64,000 bases of DNA from Geodermatophilus amargosae (GTDB lineage Bacteria; Actinomycetota; Actinomycetes; Mycobacteriales; Geodermatophilaceae). The position numbers were made by a program, and so were the translations under genes. Shown in pieces: positions 10,283-19,209 of the stretch. The notes under the pieces were generated by a model that ran no database searches, was not told the origin of the DNA, and saw only the letters and a list, made by a program, of their open reading frames with translations. The stretch is taken from assembly GCF_900116515.1 (NCBI RefSeq), contig NZ_FPBA01000014.1:62001-126000 (forward strand), read 5' to 3'. Numbering within the stretch: the stretch's first letter is position 1; every line of letters begins with the position of its first letter.

Positions 10283-11236
10283 TCACTTCTCCTGTTCGGG
10301 CGTCCGCCCCGCACCCGTCGCGGCGTGTGATCGATCCGACGGGAGCTCCGAGTCCGGCCGGATCGACCCGGTCAGCGCGCGCACCTCGGCCCAGGTCGTA
10401 GGGACTGTGACCTGCGCAGGGTCGAGGATGTGGAACGTCGAGCTCCGCATGCGGGTGCGGTAGGACCGCATGACGCCGACGTGTAGACGCGACCGGGTGT
10501 ACTCCTGCAACGCCGGCTCGTCGGCCCACGACGACCAGGTCCAGAACGTCCCGGCCAGCGGGCTGGCGGCCAGCCGCAGCGTGATGGCGCCGGCCGAGGT
10601 GCGGAAGGCGCGCCGCAGGCGCAGTGCGGCGCGGAGGAACCCCGGGACGTCCCGCAGTGATCGCAGCTCCAACCGGGAGACCATCACCACCCCGGGGCAG
10701 GACGGGTGCGCGGACCCGTGGGTCGGCGGCAGCGTCACAACCGGCCTGGCAGGGTCCCTTCGCTCCGGTGGTGCGCTGCGCTCGTCGCGGCGCAGGCCGG
10801 CCCAGACGGCAACGGCGGCGGCGATGAACACGATCTGGATGACCGTCCGGACACCGAGCGGGGTCGGCGCCTCGCCGTTCAGCCCGGTGCCGGACAGGGC
10901 CGCGTAGACGTTGGCGGGGAACATCGCGAGCAGCAGGCCGGTCAGGCCCGCCGCCGACCAGCGTGCTGTAGGCCGCCACAGCAGCCCGGCCGCCCCGGCC
11001 AACTCCAGGATCCCGGTCGCGGTGACCAGCAATCCGGGTGCCGGCAGCGCCGGCGGCACCATCGCGATCAGGTCCTCCCGCAGGGCCACGAAGTGGGTGG
11101 TGCCGGTCATGGCGAACATCGCGGCCAGTCCACCGCGTAGCGCGGTGGTCCAGTGCCCGTGCAGTGACCGCGAAGTTGCAGCGGAGATGACGATTACGAC
11201 GCCGGTCGTGCTGATGAGGACGAGCAATGGGGCCAT
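10283..11236 (-). CDS. DoxX-like membrane protein fused to a monooxygenase-like C-terminal domain
   Basis: The first 150 residues contain four hydrophobic segments with the DoxX-type pattern (AAMFAMTGTTHFVALREDL, GILELAGAAGLLW, AMFPANVYAAL). A linker rich in Arg and Pro leads to residues about 180-290 (VVMVSRLELRSLRDVPGFL, TFWTWSSWADEPALQEYTRS, STFHILDP), which resemble the antibiotic-biosynthesis-monooxygenase/DUF3291-type ferredoxin-like fold. The two parts usually occur as separate proteins. The start is supported by GGAGAGG. Function is unknown; both domain types are linked to redox or quinone-related roles, which is weak evidence. Confidence 0.75.
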   Translation of the reverse strand: MAPLLVLISTTGVVIVISAATSRSLHGHWTTALRGGLAAMFAMTGTTHFVALREDLIAMVPPALPAPGLLVTATGILELAGAAGLLWRPTARWSAAGLTGLLLAMFPANVYAALSGTGLNGEAPTPLGVRTVIQIVFIAAAVAVWAGLRRDERSAPPERRDPARPVVTLPPTHGSAHPSCPGVVMVSRLELRSLRDVPGFLRAALRLRRAFRTSAGAITLRLAASPLAGTFWTWSSWADEPALQEYTRSRLHVGVMRSYRTRMRSSTFHILDPAQVTVPTTWAEVRALTGSIRPDSELPSDRSHAATGAGRTPEQEK

Positions 11237-11267
11237 GGTGACCTCTCCGTTCCAGGGTTGACGGCGG

Positions 11268-12821
11268 CTAGATCCGCCCGGACAGGACTCGGGTGACGTG
11301 GAACGGCCGTAGCCGTGTCGCTGCGACGAGCGCCAGGCCGGCGAGGACGACGGCCGCGCAGGCGGCGGTGGCGCTGAGGCCGGAGGTGGCTGCGTCGCGG
11401 ATGGCGGCGATCAGCTCGACGCTGGCCGCTGTGTCGGGACGTGCGGATACCACGGCCACCGCCGCCGCGAGGCTTTCCCCTGCGGCCGATGGCGCTTCGG
11501 TGGTCGTCGCGGACGGGAAGTCGGCGCTGAGTGCCTGCCGGTGGACGGCTGTGGCCAGGCTGCCGAGGACGGCCACTCCGAGGGCGAGTCCCAGTTCGCT
11601 GGTGGTCTCGGACACGGCAGCGGCGGAGCCGGACCGCTCGGGAGGGGCCGAGGCCACGATCAGGTCAGTGGTCGCGGTGAACACCGGGCCGAGGCCGCCA
11701 TGGATGACGGCGATGGCGACCGCGGCCATCAGCGGACCGTCGGCACGGGAGAGCAGGAGGCTGCCGGCTGCCGCGGCAGCCAGGCATGCCGCCAGGACGG
11801 AGTGCACCTGGCCTCGCCGGAGCAGGCCCGGGGCCAGTAGCGACCCAGCCGCCATCGCGAGAGCCGCGGGGGTCAGCCACAGCCCGGCGCGGAGCGGGGA
11901 CAACGGCTGCGCCATCTGTATGTACTGGCTGAAGACGAGGAAGAGGCCGCCCGTGGTAGCCGCGGTCACCAGTCCGATCGCCGCGACGATGCGGAAGGAC
12001 CGCTGGGCGAACGGGCGGAGGTCGAGCAGCGGAGTGACGAGCCGGCGCTGTCTCCGGGTGAACGTCACAGCGCAGCCCACGCCGACAACTGCCGCCGGCA
12101 GCGCCGTGGCCACAGCCGACCATCCGTGTGCTGCGAGTTCTTTGACGGCGTAGACCATCGGCAGGACGGCGGTGAGCGACAGGCCAACGCTGGTCACGTC
12201 GAGGGCACCTCTGCCCGTACCGCGATCCTCGGGCAGAACGACGGACCCTGTGACAAGCACCAGGAGGGCCACCGGCACCGCCGGCAGGAACACCGAGCCC
12301 CACCAGAAGTGCTCGAGGAGCACGCCACCGAGCACTGGGCCGAGGGTGGCACCGGCCATCAGGCAGCCCATCCACAGCGCGATCGCTCGCCGGCGCTGGC
12401 GCGGATCGCCGAACATGGTGCTGATCAGGGCCAGCGTCGAGGGCATGAGCGTCGCTCCGACGATGCCGAGCAGACCGCGCACACCGATCAGCACCTCGGC
12501 GGTGGGGGCGGAGGCCGCCAGAACGGAGAGGACGGCGAAGGCGCTGGTTCCCACCATCAGCAGTCGGCGTCGGCCGATCCGGTCACCCAACGACCCCATG
12601 GTGATCAGGCAGCCGGCGATGAGGAAGCCGTAGACATCGGTGATCCACAGCAGCTGGGTGCTGCCGGCCTGCAGCGCAGCGCCGAGCTGGGGCAGCGCCA
12701 AGAAGAGCACACCGATGTCGGAAGACACCATCGCCGTCGGCAGGGCGAGAACCGCGAGGCCGGTCCACTCCCGTCGCGTCGCTGGCCCTACCGGGGCGAG
12801 GTCGGCAGATCGTAGGGCCAC
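11268..12821 (-). CDS. DHA2-family (14-helix) MFS drug-efflux carrier
   Basis: From the GTG at 12821 the protein is about 517 residues with 14 predicted helices, the size of EmrB/QacA-like proton-driven exporters. It has REWTGLAVLALPTAMVSSD in helix 1, GSLGDRIGRRRLL in the loop after helix 2 (motif A) and a motif-C-like helix 5 (GATLGPVLGGVLLEH). The open frame extends upstream to 13397, but that part is not MFS-like and holds another gene's remnant, so I use the later start. A STAND regulator is divergent beyond it. Confidence 0.88.
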   Translation of the reverse strand: MALRSADLAPVGPATRREWTGLAVLALPTAMVSSDIGVLFLALPQLGAALQAGSTQLLWITDVYGFLIAGCLITMGSLGDRIGRRRLLMVGTSAFAVLSVLAASAPTAEVLIGVRGLLGIVGATLMPSTLALISTMFGDPRQRRRAIALWMGCLMAGATLGPVLGGVLLEHFWWGSVFLPAVPVALLVLVTGSVVLPEDRGTGRGALDVTSVGLSLTAVLPMVYAVKELAAHGWSAVATALPAAVVGVGCAVTFTRRQRRLVTPLLDLRPFAQRSFRIVAAIGLVTAATTGGLFLVFSQYIQMAQPLSPLRAGLWLTPAALAMAAGSLLAPGLLRRGQVHSVLAACLAAAAAGSLLLSRADGPLMAAVAIAVIHGGLGPVFTATTDLIVASAPPERSGSAAAVSETTSELGLALGVAVLGSLATAVHRQALSADFPSATTTEAPSAAGESLAAAVAVVSARPDTAASVELIAAIRDAATSGLSATAACAAVVLAGLALVAATRLRPFHVTRVLSGRI

Positions 12822-12984
12822 AGCCCCTCCCGATGGTCGGGGAATCCCGGTTGCCGAACGCCGGGCTCCGGGGAACCGGGTGTCATGCGACGTACCGGCC
12901 ACCGGCGAGTGCAGCCGAGTGCTGGCGAAGGAGAACCTGCTCTGGCCGCTGGAGATGGTGGATCCGGGCTGTTCGGGCGGACGC

Positions 12985-13200
12985 CGCGACAGCTGAGAGG
13001 CACGACGGCGCGGTAGGCCGCGATACCCAGGCTGCCGAAGAGGGCCAGGCCCGAGGGCGGTGCCGAGTTCCACGGTGGTCTCCGCGATCGCCGCCACCGA
13101 TCCGGCGCGCTGGAGTGGCGCCGCGTCGACCTCGGCGCTCTCCTGTTCGCACTGCCACAGCTGGACGAAGCTGGAGACGACCGCCGCGGGCAGGGTCGGG
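12985..13200 (-). pseudogene. Remnant of a second DHA2 MFS carrier
   Basis: One frame reads AGSVAAIAETTVELGTALG. After a one-base shift it continues LALFGSLGIAAYRAVV. Together they match the conserved helix 13 region of DHA2 carriers and closely parallel the intact neighbour's SAAAVSETTSELGLALG and VLGSLATAVHRQ. Only this piece of 60-70 residues is visible. It lies directly upstream of the intact carrier, so a tandem pair probably existed. Confidence 0.65.
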
Positions 13201-13463
13201 ATCGCCGGAGCAGGCCATTCCGGGCGCCCGGCCAGCCGTCCCTCGTTCCTGCTCTCCGTGGGTGAGGCGATCCGACCCACAGTCAGCAGCTGGCCGCGGC
13301 CAGGCACCTGGGAATTCGTGAGCCCGTCGGCGAGCACTCCCTCCATGCGGCAGAGCGTGGATGCACCGGGCTCGAGGGGGCCACGAAGAGGTCCCACTCA
13401 CCGGCCCACTCACTAGACTGAGCGGGCGCTGGCTGGCGCTGGGAGCAGACAGGAACGGCGGGC

Positions 13464-15821
13464 ATGTCGCTCAGCGGTGTCGAGGCCTTCGGTGCCCGAC
13501 TGCGGCGTCTCCGCCACGCCGCAGGGCTCACTCAGGAGCTACTGGCGCACTCGGCCGGGCTGAGCACCAATGCGGTCAGTCAACTGGAACGCGGCCTGCG
13601 CCGGCATCCCTATCCGCACACCCTGGGCGCGTTGGCCGACGCGCTGGGTCTGGACGGGGCCGAGCGGGCGGCATTCGTGGCGCGGCCTGCGCCGCCTGAC
13701 TCCAGCGCAGGATCGGGGTCCTCGTCAACCCTGGCAGATGGCTCGCCCGGTGCGGACACCTCGCTCATCGGCCGTGACGACGAAGCGAAGTCGCTCGTGT
13801 CTCGCCTCACCGGCGTCGCCGGCGGCCGCCTGCTGACCCTCACCGGTCCTGGCGGGGTGGGCAAGACCCGTCTCGCGGGTGATCTCGCAGCCCGCATGCG
13901 GAGCGCGTTCGCCGACGGCGTCGTCTTCGTACCACTTGCTTCCCTCACCGACCCCTCCCTCGTCGTCCCGACGATCGCGCGGGCGGTGGGACTGCGCGAA
14001 GAAGCGCAGACGCACCCCGGCGAGTTGCTCAGCGAGCACCTGCGGGACAAGAGCCTGCTGCTCGTGCTCGACAACTGCGAGCACCTGCTGGCCGCCGCTC
14101 CTCGGATCGCCGAACTCTTGTCGGTGTGCCCGGGCCTGCGGATCCTGGCGACCAGCCGCAGCCGGCTCGGTGTCCGCGGCGAACGGGCGTACCCGGTCGA
14201 GCCGCTGGCCGTGCCGGAGGCCGGGGCGGCCACCGATGTCGATCGGGTCTCGAACGCCCCAGCGGTGCAGCTGTTCCTCGCCCGGGCCCAGGATGCCGAC
14301 CCGGAGTTCGCGTTGACGCCTGACAACGTCGAGGAGATAGCCGAGATCAGCCGGCGCCTGAGCGGACTACCGCTGGCTCTGGAGGTCGCGGCTGCTCGGG
14401 TGAGGTTCCTCGGCTCGACGCAGCTGCTCGCCCGCCTGGACGAGGTAATGGGCCTGCGCGGCGCGCGAGACCTGCCGGAGCGACAGCGGACGCTGCGGGC
14501 GACGCTGGACTGGAGCCACGACCTGCTCTCTTCGGCCGAGCAGGTGCTGTTCCACCGTCTGGCGGTCTTCGCCGGGGGCTTCGACCTCGAGGCGGCCGAG
14601 GCAGTCAGCGCGGGGGGCGTCCTGACGCCGGACGTCGTCCTGGCCTCGCTCGAGAACCTGTGGGAGCAGGCGCTCGTGCGCACCGCTGCGGTCTCGGGTC
14701 CCGCTGGGGTCCGGTACGGCATGCTGGAACCGGTCCGGCAGTATGCGCTCGAGAGACTGGCTGACAGCGGCGAGGAAGACGGAGCTCGCGCGCGCCATGC
14801 CGCCTGGTACCTGACCCTGGCCGAACGGGTTGAACCCGAGCTGAGCGGGTCGGAGCAGACCGGGTGGCTGGAGGTCCTCGAGGCTGAGCACGGCAACTTC
14901 CGAGCCGCCCTCGCCCAGACACTCAGGCGCACGGAAGACGACACCGCGCTGCGGCTCGCGGTGGCGCTGCGGCTGTTCTGGTACGTGCGCGGCCACCTTC
15001 AGGAAGGACGCCGATGGCTGCAGGAGGCGTTGACCGCCTGCCCGTCCGCCGCGCCACCGCTTCGCGGCGCAGCACTGGAAGCACTCGGTCACATCGCGGT
15101 GAAGCAGGGGGACATCGCCGCCGCCGAGAGCTCCTACGCCCAGGCCCTGGCACTCGCCAGGACGTCCGCGAGCACCCCCGCGACCGCCGCGGCGACGGGC
15201 GGGCTGGCGGTGGTGGCGCTGTGGACCGGCGCCCACGAGCGAGCGACCCAGCTGTCCCGGCAGAGCATCGCGCTGTGGCGGCAGACCGACAACGCCTCCG
15301 GCCTTGCGAGCGCGCTCAACGCTGCCGGTCTGGTGGAGATCCAGCGGGGGCGCCACCGGGACGCGATCGTGCTGCTGGAGGAAGGGCTGGCGGTCTCCAA
15401 GGCGGCTGGGGACCAGGGGCTGACGGCCGCTCACCTGAACAAGCTCGGCTGGTGCAGCCTGGAGGACGGCCATCTGGACCAGGCCGCCCGGTCCTTCGGC
15501 GACGCCCTGGCCCGATTTGCCCGGCTGGGGGAGCAGTGGCTGGCCGCCGACTGCCTAGACGGTCTCGCGCGGGTCTCACTCGCACAGGGCAGGCCGACGA
15601 GGGCGGCACGGCTGTGGGGAGCCGCCGACGCGCAGTGCGTCGTCATCGGCGCCACCACCCTGCCGCTGGATCCTTCCGTGTACGAATGCCTCACGAGCCG
15701 GGCGCGCGACGAGATGGGCGAGGACGCGTTCGCCGAGGCATGGGCACAGGGAGCCGCCCTAAGCCCCGACCGGGTCCTCGGTGAGGCGCTCGCAGGTATC
15801 GCCATCGAAGGCGCCGAGTAA
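13464..15821 (+). CDS. XRE-type HTH / STAND-ATPase transcriptional regulator with TPR region
   Basis: The 785-residue protein has an XRE helix-turn-helix at residues about 8-65 (LRRLRHAAGLTQELLAHSAG), then an NB-ARC/AP-ATPase-like domain with Walker A GPGGVGKTRLAG, Walker B LLLVLDNCEHLL and the sensor ILATSRSRLG, followed by a winged-helix part (LRATLDWSHDLLS) and a long TPR-like helical region to the C-terminus. This is the common actinobacterial STAND regulator layout, in which ligand binding drives ATP-dependent assembly. It reads away from the DHA2 carrier and may control it. The ligand is unknown. Confidence 0.9.
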   Translation: MSLSGVEAFGARLRRLRHAAGLTQELLAHSAGLSTNAVSQLERGLRRHPYPHTLGALADALGLDGAERAAFVARPAPPDSSAGSGSSSTLADGSPGADTSLIGRDDEAKSLVSRLTGVAGGRLLTLTGPGGVGKTRLAGDLAARMRSAFADGVVFVPLASLTDPSLVVPTIARAVGLREEAQTHPGELLSEHLRDKSLLLVLDNCEHLLAAAPRIAELLSVCPGLRILATSRSRLGVRGERAYPVEPLAVPEAGAATDVDRVSNAPAVQLFLARAQDADPEFALTPDNVEEIAEISRRLSGLPLALEVAAARVRFLGSTQLLARLDEVMGLRGARDLPERQRTLRATLDWSHDLLSSAEQVLFHRLAVFAGGFDLEAAEAVSAGGVLTPDVVLASLENLWEQALVRTAAVSGPAGVRYGMLEPVRQYALERLADSGEEDGARARHAAWYLTLAERVEPELSGSEQTGWLEVLEAEHGNFRAALAQTLRRTEDDTALRLAVALRLFWYVRGHLQEGRRWLQEALTACPSAAPPLRGAALEALGHIAVKQGDIAAAESSYAQALALARTSASTPATAAATGGLAVVALWTGAHERATQLSRQSIALWRQTDNASGLASALNAAGLVEIQRGRHRDAIVLLEEGLAVSKAAGDQGLTAAHLNKLGWCSLEDGHLDQAARSFGDALARFARLGEQWLAADCLDGLARVSLAQGRPTRAARLWGAADAQCVVIGATTLPLDPSVYECLTSRARDEMGEDAFAEAWAQGAALSPDRVLGEALAGIAIEGAE

Positions 15822-16104
15822 CCAGCAGCAGCACATGACGCCGACGGGTCGCCCGGAGCCCGCAGTCCCCTTCCCCGGACCCCCGCAACCCCCTCGCAAC
15901 GCCACGTGGTGGTCAACTCGGGCAGTAGCGGCTGTTCGAGCGGCCCCGACGTCACCTATGCGGGACCAACCGATCGAACGCAAGGACCGCTGACACGGCG
16001 TCCGAGCAGGCCCAACGTCAGGAGGCACCTGGAACGCCCCCCACTCAGGCGGTCGAGTCCCACCACTCATTCGCAGGAAGTGAGTGGGTGGTGTGCGCGC
16101 CGGT

Positions 16105-17140
16105 GTTCTCCCGAGGTCGCCGGTGGTCCTGTTGCTGGGGCCTGGCGGCATCGGCAAGACACGGCTCGCTGTGGCGGCGGCGCGGCGCCCCGACGTCCAT
16201 CTCGACGGTGGCGCCTGGCTCGTTGAACTTGCCACCGTCACCTCGTCGAGCGACGTGCCCCGGGTCGTGGCCGACGCTCTGGCAGTCCAGGACACCGCGG
16301 AGCGCACCCTGAAACAGTCGGTCGTCGCCGCCCTTCAGGTCGCGGCTCCGCTCGTGGTGTTGGACAACTGCGAGCACGTTCTCGGCGGTGCCGCACCCTC
16401 GCCGCCGCCGTCGCCGAGGGGTGCGCGGGCGCGCGGGTGCTGGCGACGTCCCGGGAGGCGCTCGGCATCGCCGACGAACGTCTCGTTCACCTGGAACCTC
16501 TCGATCCGGCCGGGCCGGGCGCCGAGCTGTTCACCGAGCGCGCCCGGACGGTGTCACCGACGTTCGACCCGCACGCGCGGCGAGCGAGATCGAGGAGATC
16601 TGCCGACGCGTCGACGGGCTTCCGCTGGCCATCGAGCTGGCCGCCGCCCGGCTGACCCAACGCCAACAGGCGTTGATCAAGCGGCTCTCGGTCTTCCCCG
16701 GCCCGCTCGACCTCGACGGGGCGGCACACGTGGCCGGTGATGACCAGTTGGACTCAGCCGACGTCGACGACCTGCTGCAGGACCTCGTCGAGCGGTCGAT
16801 GCTCGCCGTCGCGTCCGGCCCGTTCGGCCGACCGTTTCGCCTGCTGGAGACCGTCCGCGAGTTCGCCGCCGAGCAGCTCGCATGGGACCCCTCGCCCGAC
16901 GCGGTTGCCGAACGGCACGCGCAGTGGTGCCTCGGCCAGGTCGCCCAGGTCCACCAGCCGCTCGTCGGCCCGGCCGAGATCGACGGTGTCGCCGGCTCGG
17001 CCAGCTCTGGCCCGATCTCCGTGCCGCCGTCGACCGGGCCGTGCGCATCGGCGACCTTCAGCTGGCTCCACCCACCCACCCCTCGACGTGCGAGGGCCGG
17101 ACCCTGTCCAGCGTCAGGCACCCGACCGAGCTGTCGACGA
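16105..17140 (+). pseudogene. Decayed paralogue of the STAND ATPase regulator
   Basis: Walker A (LLLGPGGIGKTRLAV) and Walker B (PLVVLDNCEHVLGG) are in one frame. ATSREALGIADERLVHLEPL is in a second. EIEEICRRVDGLPLAIELAAARL, RLSVFPGPLDLDGAAHVAG and RLLETVREFAAEQL are in a third. The helical stretch between the ARL and RLSVF segments is shortened by several tens of residues relative to the intact neighbour. At least three shifts plus a deletion, and loss of the N-terminal DNA-binding domain and TPR tail, make it a pseudogene. It lies in tandem with the intact copy at 13464-15821. Confidence 0.85.
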
Positions 17141-17181
17141 TGTGGGTGCGTGCGACACCGGCGTACGTCGATGGAGGCCGA

Positions 17182-19209
17182 TCAGTCGGCCGGCTTGCCC
17201 ACGTCGTAGATCGTCACTCCGTCGACCGTCTCTGACTTGAAGGTCTCCGCGACCCAGGCGGCGATCTGCGACGCGGCGTCGCTGCCGCCGTTGCTGGGCA
17301 GCCCCAGTCCGTCCCCGATGAACCAGTGGATGCGGCCCTCAGCCACGTACTGCTGGAACTCTTCCAGGGTGGGGGAGGGGTCGCTGCCGTTGAACCCGCC
17401 GACGGCCATCACCGGCAGCCCGGTGGCCAGCTGGTAGCCGGCGGCGTTGTTCGCCCCGACGGTCGCGGCGGCCCAGGTGTGAGACGAGGCGTCCTCCGAC
17501 AGCAGCGCCGCTACCTCGTCGCTCACCTGACCGGCGCCGAGCAGGCCGCCGGTCGCGCCGCCTCCGCCCGGGACGGTGGTGGCGGCGCCGTTCCCGGGCG
17601 CGCCGGCTAGCCCGGGGCCGTTGGAGCCGCCCGGCGGCGGGCCGCCCGAGCCGGCCGCGCCGGGTCGTGGGGCGCCGGGACCCGTCGGGACGACGACCCC
17701 CGTGCCGGTGGCCCCAGACATCGCCGGTCCTGCGGTCGGGATGGCGCCGGTGTGCGGGGTCGCGGCCGTCTGCACTCCATAGGCGGCCGGACCGGCGAGG
17801 CCGACGACGATGCCGACGGTGAGCAGCGCCGCGACGATCCTCCGGCCGAGGCGGTCGACGACGAGCAGGCCGGCCGCGGTGAGCACGCCGGCGGCCAGCA
17901 CCACCCACTTCAGCCAGGGGAGGAAGTCCGCGGAGCGGGCCAGTAGCACCCACGCCCACAGAGCCGTGCCCGCCATCGTGGCCGCCAGGACGAGCCGGGC
18001 CCAGGTGCGGCCGCGCCGCTGCCACACCAGGGCACCGCCGATGCCGACCAGCGCGGCGACCGCCGGGGCCAGGGCGACGGTGTAGTACTCGTGGAAGATG
18101 CCGGCCATCAGACTGAACACCGCGCCGGTGACCAGCAGCCAGCCGCCCCAGCTCAGCAGTGCCGCCCGGGGGACGTCGGTGCGAGGCGCCCGGCCGACGA
18201 TGACGAGGCCGGCGACCAGCAACACCAGCGCCGCAGGCAGCAGCCAGGCCACCTGCCCGCCGACCGCGGCGCCGAGCAGCCGACCGATCCCGGCGTCCCC
18301 GAAGCCCGGTGCCGGACCGACGCTGCCGATCTCCTCCCCGGTGAGCCGGCCCAGGCCGTTGTAGCCCCAGATCAGCTCCCACACCGAATCCGTCTGCGAG
18401 CCACCGATGTAGGGCCGCTGCGACTCCGGCACGAGCTCCACGACCGCGACCCACCACCCGCCGGCGACCAGCAGGGCGACACCAGCACCGAGGAGATGCC
18501 GGATTCGCCGTCCCAACGTCGTGGGCGCGGCCACCAGGTACACCGCTGCGAACGCCGGGACGACGAGCAGCGCCTGCAGCATCTTGGTGAGGAACGCGAA
18601 TCCGACGAGGACGCCGGCCAGCGCGAGCCATCGCACTGACGCTCCTTGCACCGCCCGGGTCAGCGCGTACGCCGCCAGGGTGAGCAGCAGCACCAGCAGC
18701 GCGTCGGGGTTGTTGAAGCGGAACATCAGCACCGTGACGGGGGTGAGCGCCATCGCCGTTCCGGCGAGCAACCCGGCTCCCGGCCCGGCCACCCGCCGCA
18801 CCGCCAGGTACAGCACCCCGACGGTCGCCACGCCCATGAGCGACTGCGGCGCGAGGACGGACCACGACGAGAGCCCGAACAAGCGCACCGACAACGCCAT
18901 CACCCACAGGGCGGCCGGCGGCTTGTCCACGGTGATCGAATTGGCGGCGTCGGAAGAGCCGTAGAAGAACGCCGCCCAGTCCTGGGAGCCGGCCTGCGCG
19001 GCCGCGGAGTAGTAGGCGTTGGCCCAGCCGGAGGCCGACAGGCCCCACAGGTAGAGCAGACCCGACCCGGCCAGCAGCCCCAGCAGCGCCGGGCGCACCC
19101 AGGTGGGGTCCTCGCCCCGGCCGCGCGTCAGTCGGCCGAGCCGGCCGCGCCCGGGAGGCGCCTGCGGGGACGGGCCGGAGGTGGGCGGGGTGTGGACCGC
19201 AGTGCTCAT
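17182..19209 (-). CDS. PMT/ArnT-type (GT39-like) membrane glycosyltransferase
   Basis: The 675-residue protein has about 11-13 membrane helices and the GT-C hallmark of acidic residues in the first outer loop (AYYSAAAQAGS, then ITVDKPPAALW). Similar proteins transfer a sugar from a polyprenyl-phosphate donor outside the membrane. Residues about 470-560 form a long Gly/Pro/Ala-rich linker, followed by a soluble outer domain of about 110 residues (AAATVGANNAAGYQLATG, WFIGDGLGLP) ending KSETVDGVTIYDVGKPAD. The ATG at 19209 overlaps the stop of the upstream GT2-GtrA gene by ATGA, so the two are translationally coupled and probably form one donor-transferase pathway. The frame stays open upstream to 19953, which I reject as the start. 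Confidence 0.9.
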   Translation of the reverse strand: MSTAVHTPPTSGPSPQAPPGRGRLGRLTRGRGEDPTWVRPALLGLLAGSGLLYLWGLSASGWANAYYSAAAQAGSQDWAAFFYGSSDAANSITVDKPPAALWVMALSVRLFGLSSWSVLAPQSLMGVATVGVLYLAVRRVAGPGAGLLAGTAMALTPVTVLMFRFNNPDALLVLLLTLAAYALTRAVQGASVRWLALAGVLVGFAFLTKMLQALLVVPAFAAVYLVAAPTTLGRRIRHLLGAGVALLVAGGWWVAVVELVPESQRPYIGGSQTDSVWELIWGYNGLGRLTGEEIGSVGPAPGFGDAGIGRLLGAAVGGQVAWLLPAALVLLVAGLVIVGRAPRTDVPRAALLSWGGWLLVTGAVFSLMAGIFHEYYTVALAPAVAALVGIGGALVWQRRGRTWARLVLAATMAGTALWAWVLLARSADFLPWLKWVVLAAGVLTAAGLLVVDRLGRRIVAALLTVGIVVGLAGPAAYGVQTAATPHTGAIPTAGPAMSGATGTGVVVPTGPGAPRPGAAGSGGPPPGGSNGPGLAGAPGNGAATTVPGGGGATGGLLGAGQVSDEVAALLSEDASSHTWAAATVGANNAAGYQLATGLPVMAVGGFNGSDPSPTLEEFQQYVAEGRIHWFIGDGLGLPSNGGSDAASQIAAWVAETFKSETVDGVTIYDVGKPAD

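Noticed and set aside
12822..13397. Upstream extension of the DHA2 carrier frame to 13397
   Set aside because: This part is not hydrophobic in the MFS pattern and contains a second carrier's remnant in frame by chance. The GTG at 12821 gives the normal family start.
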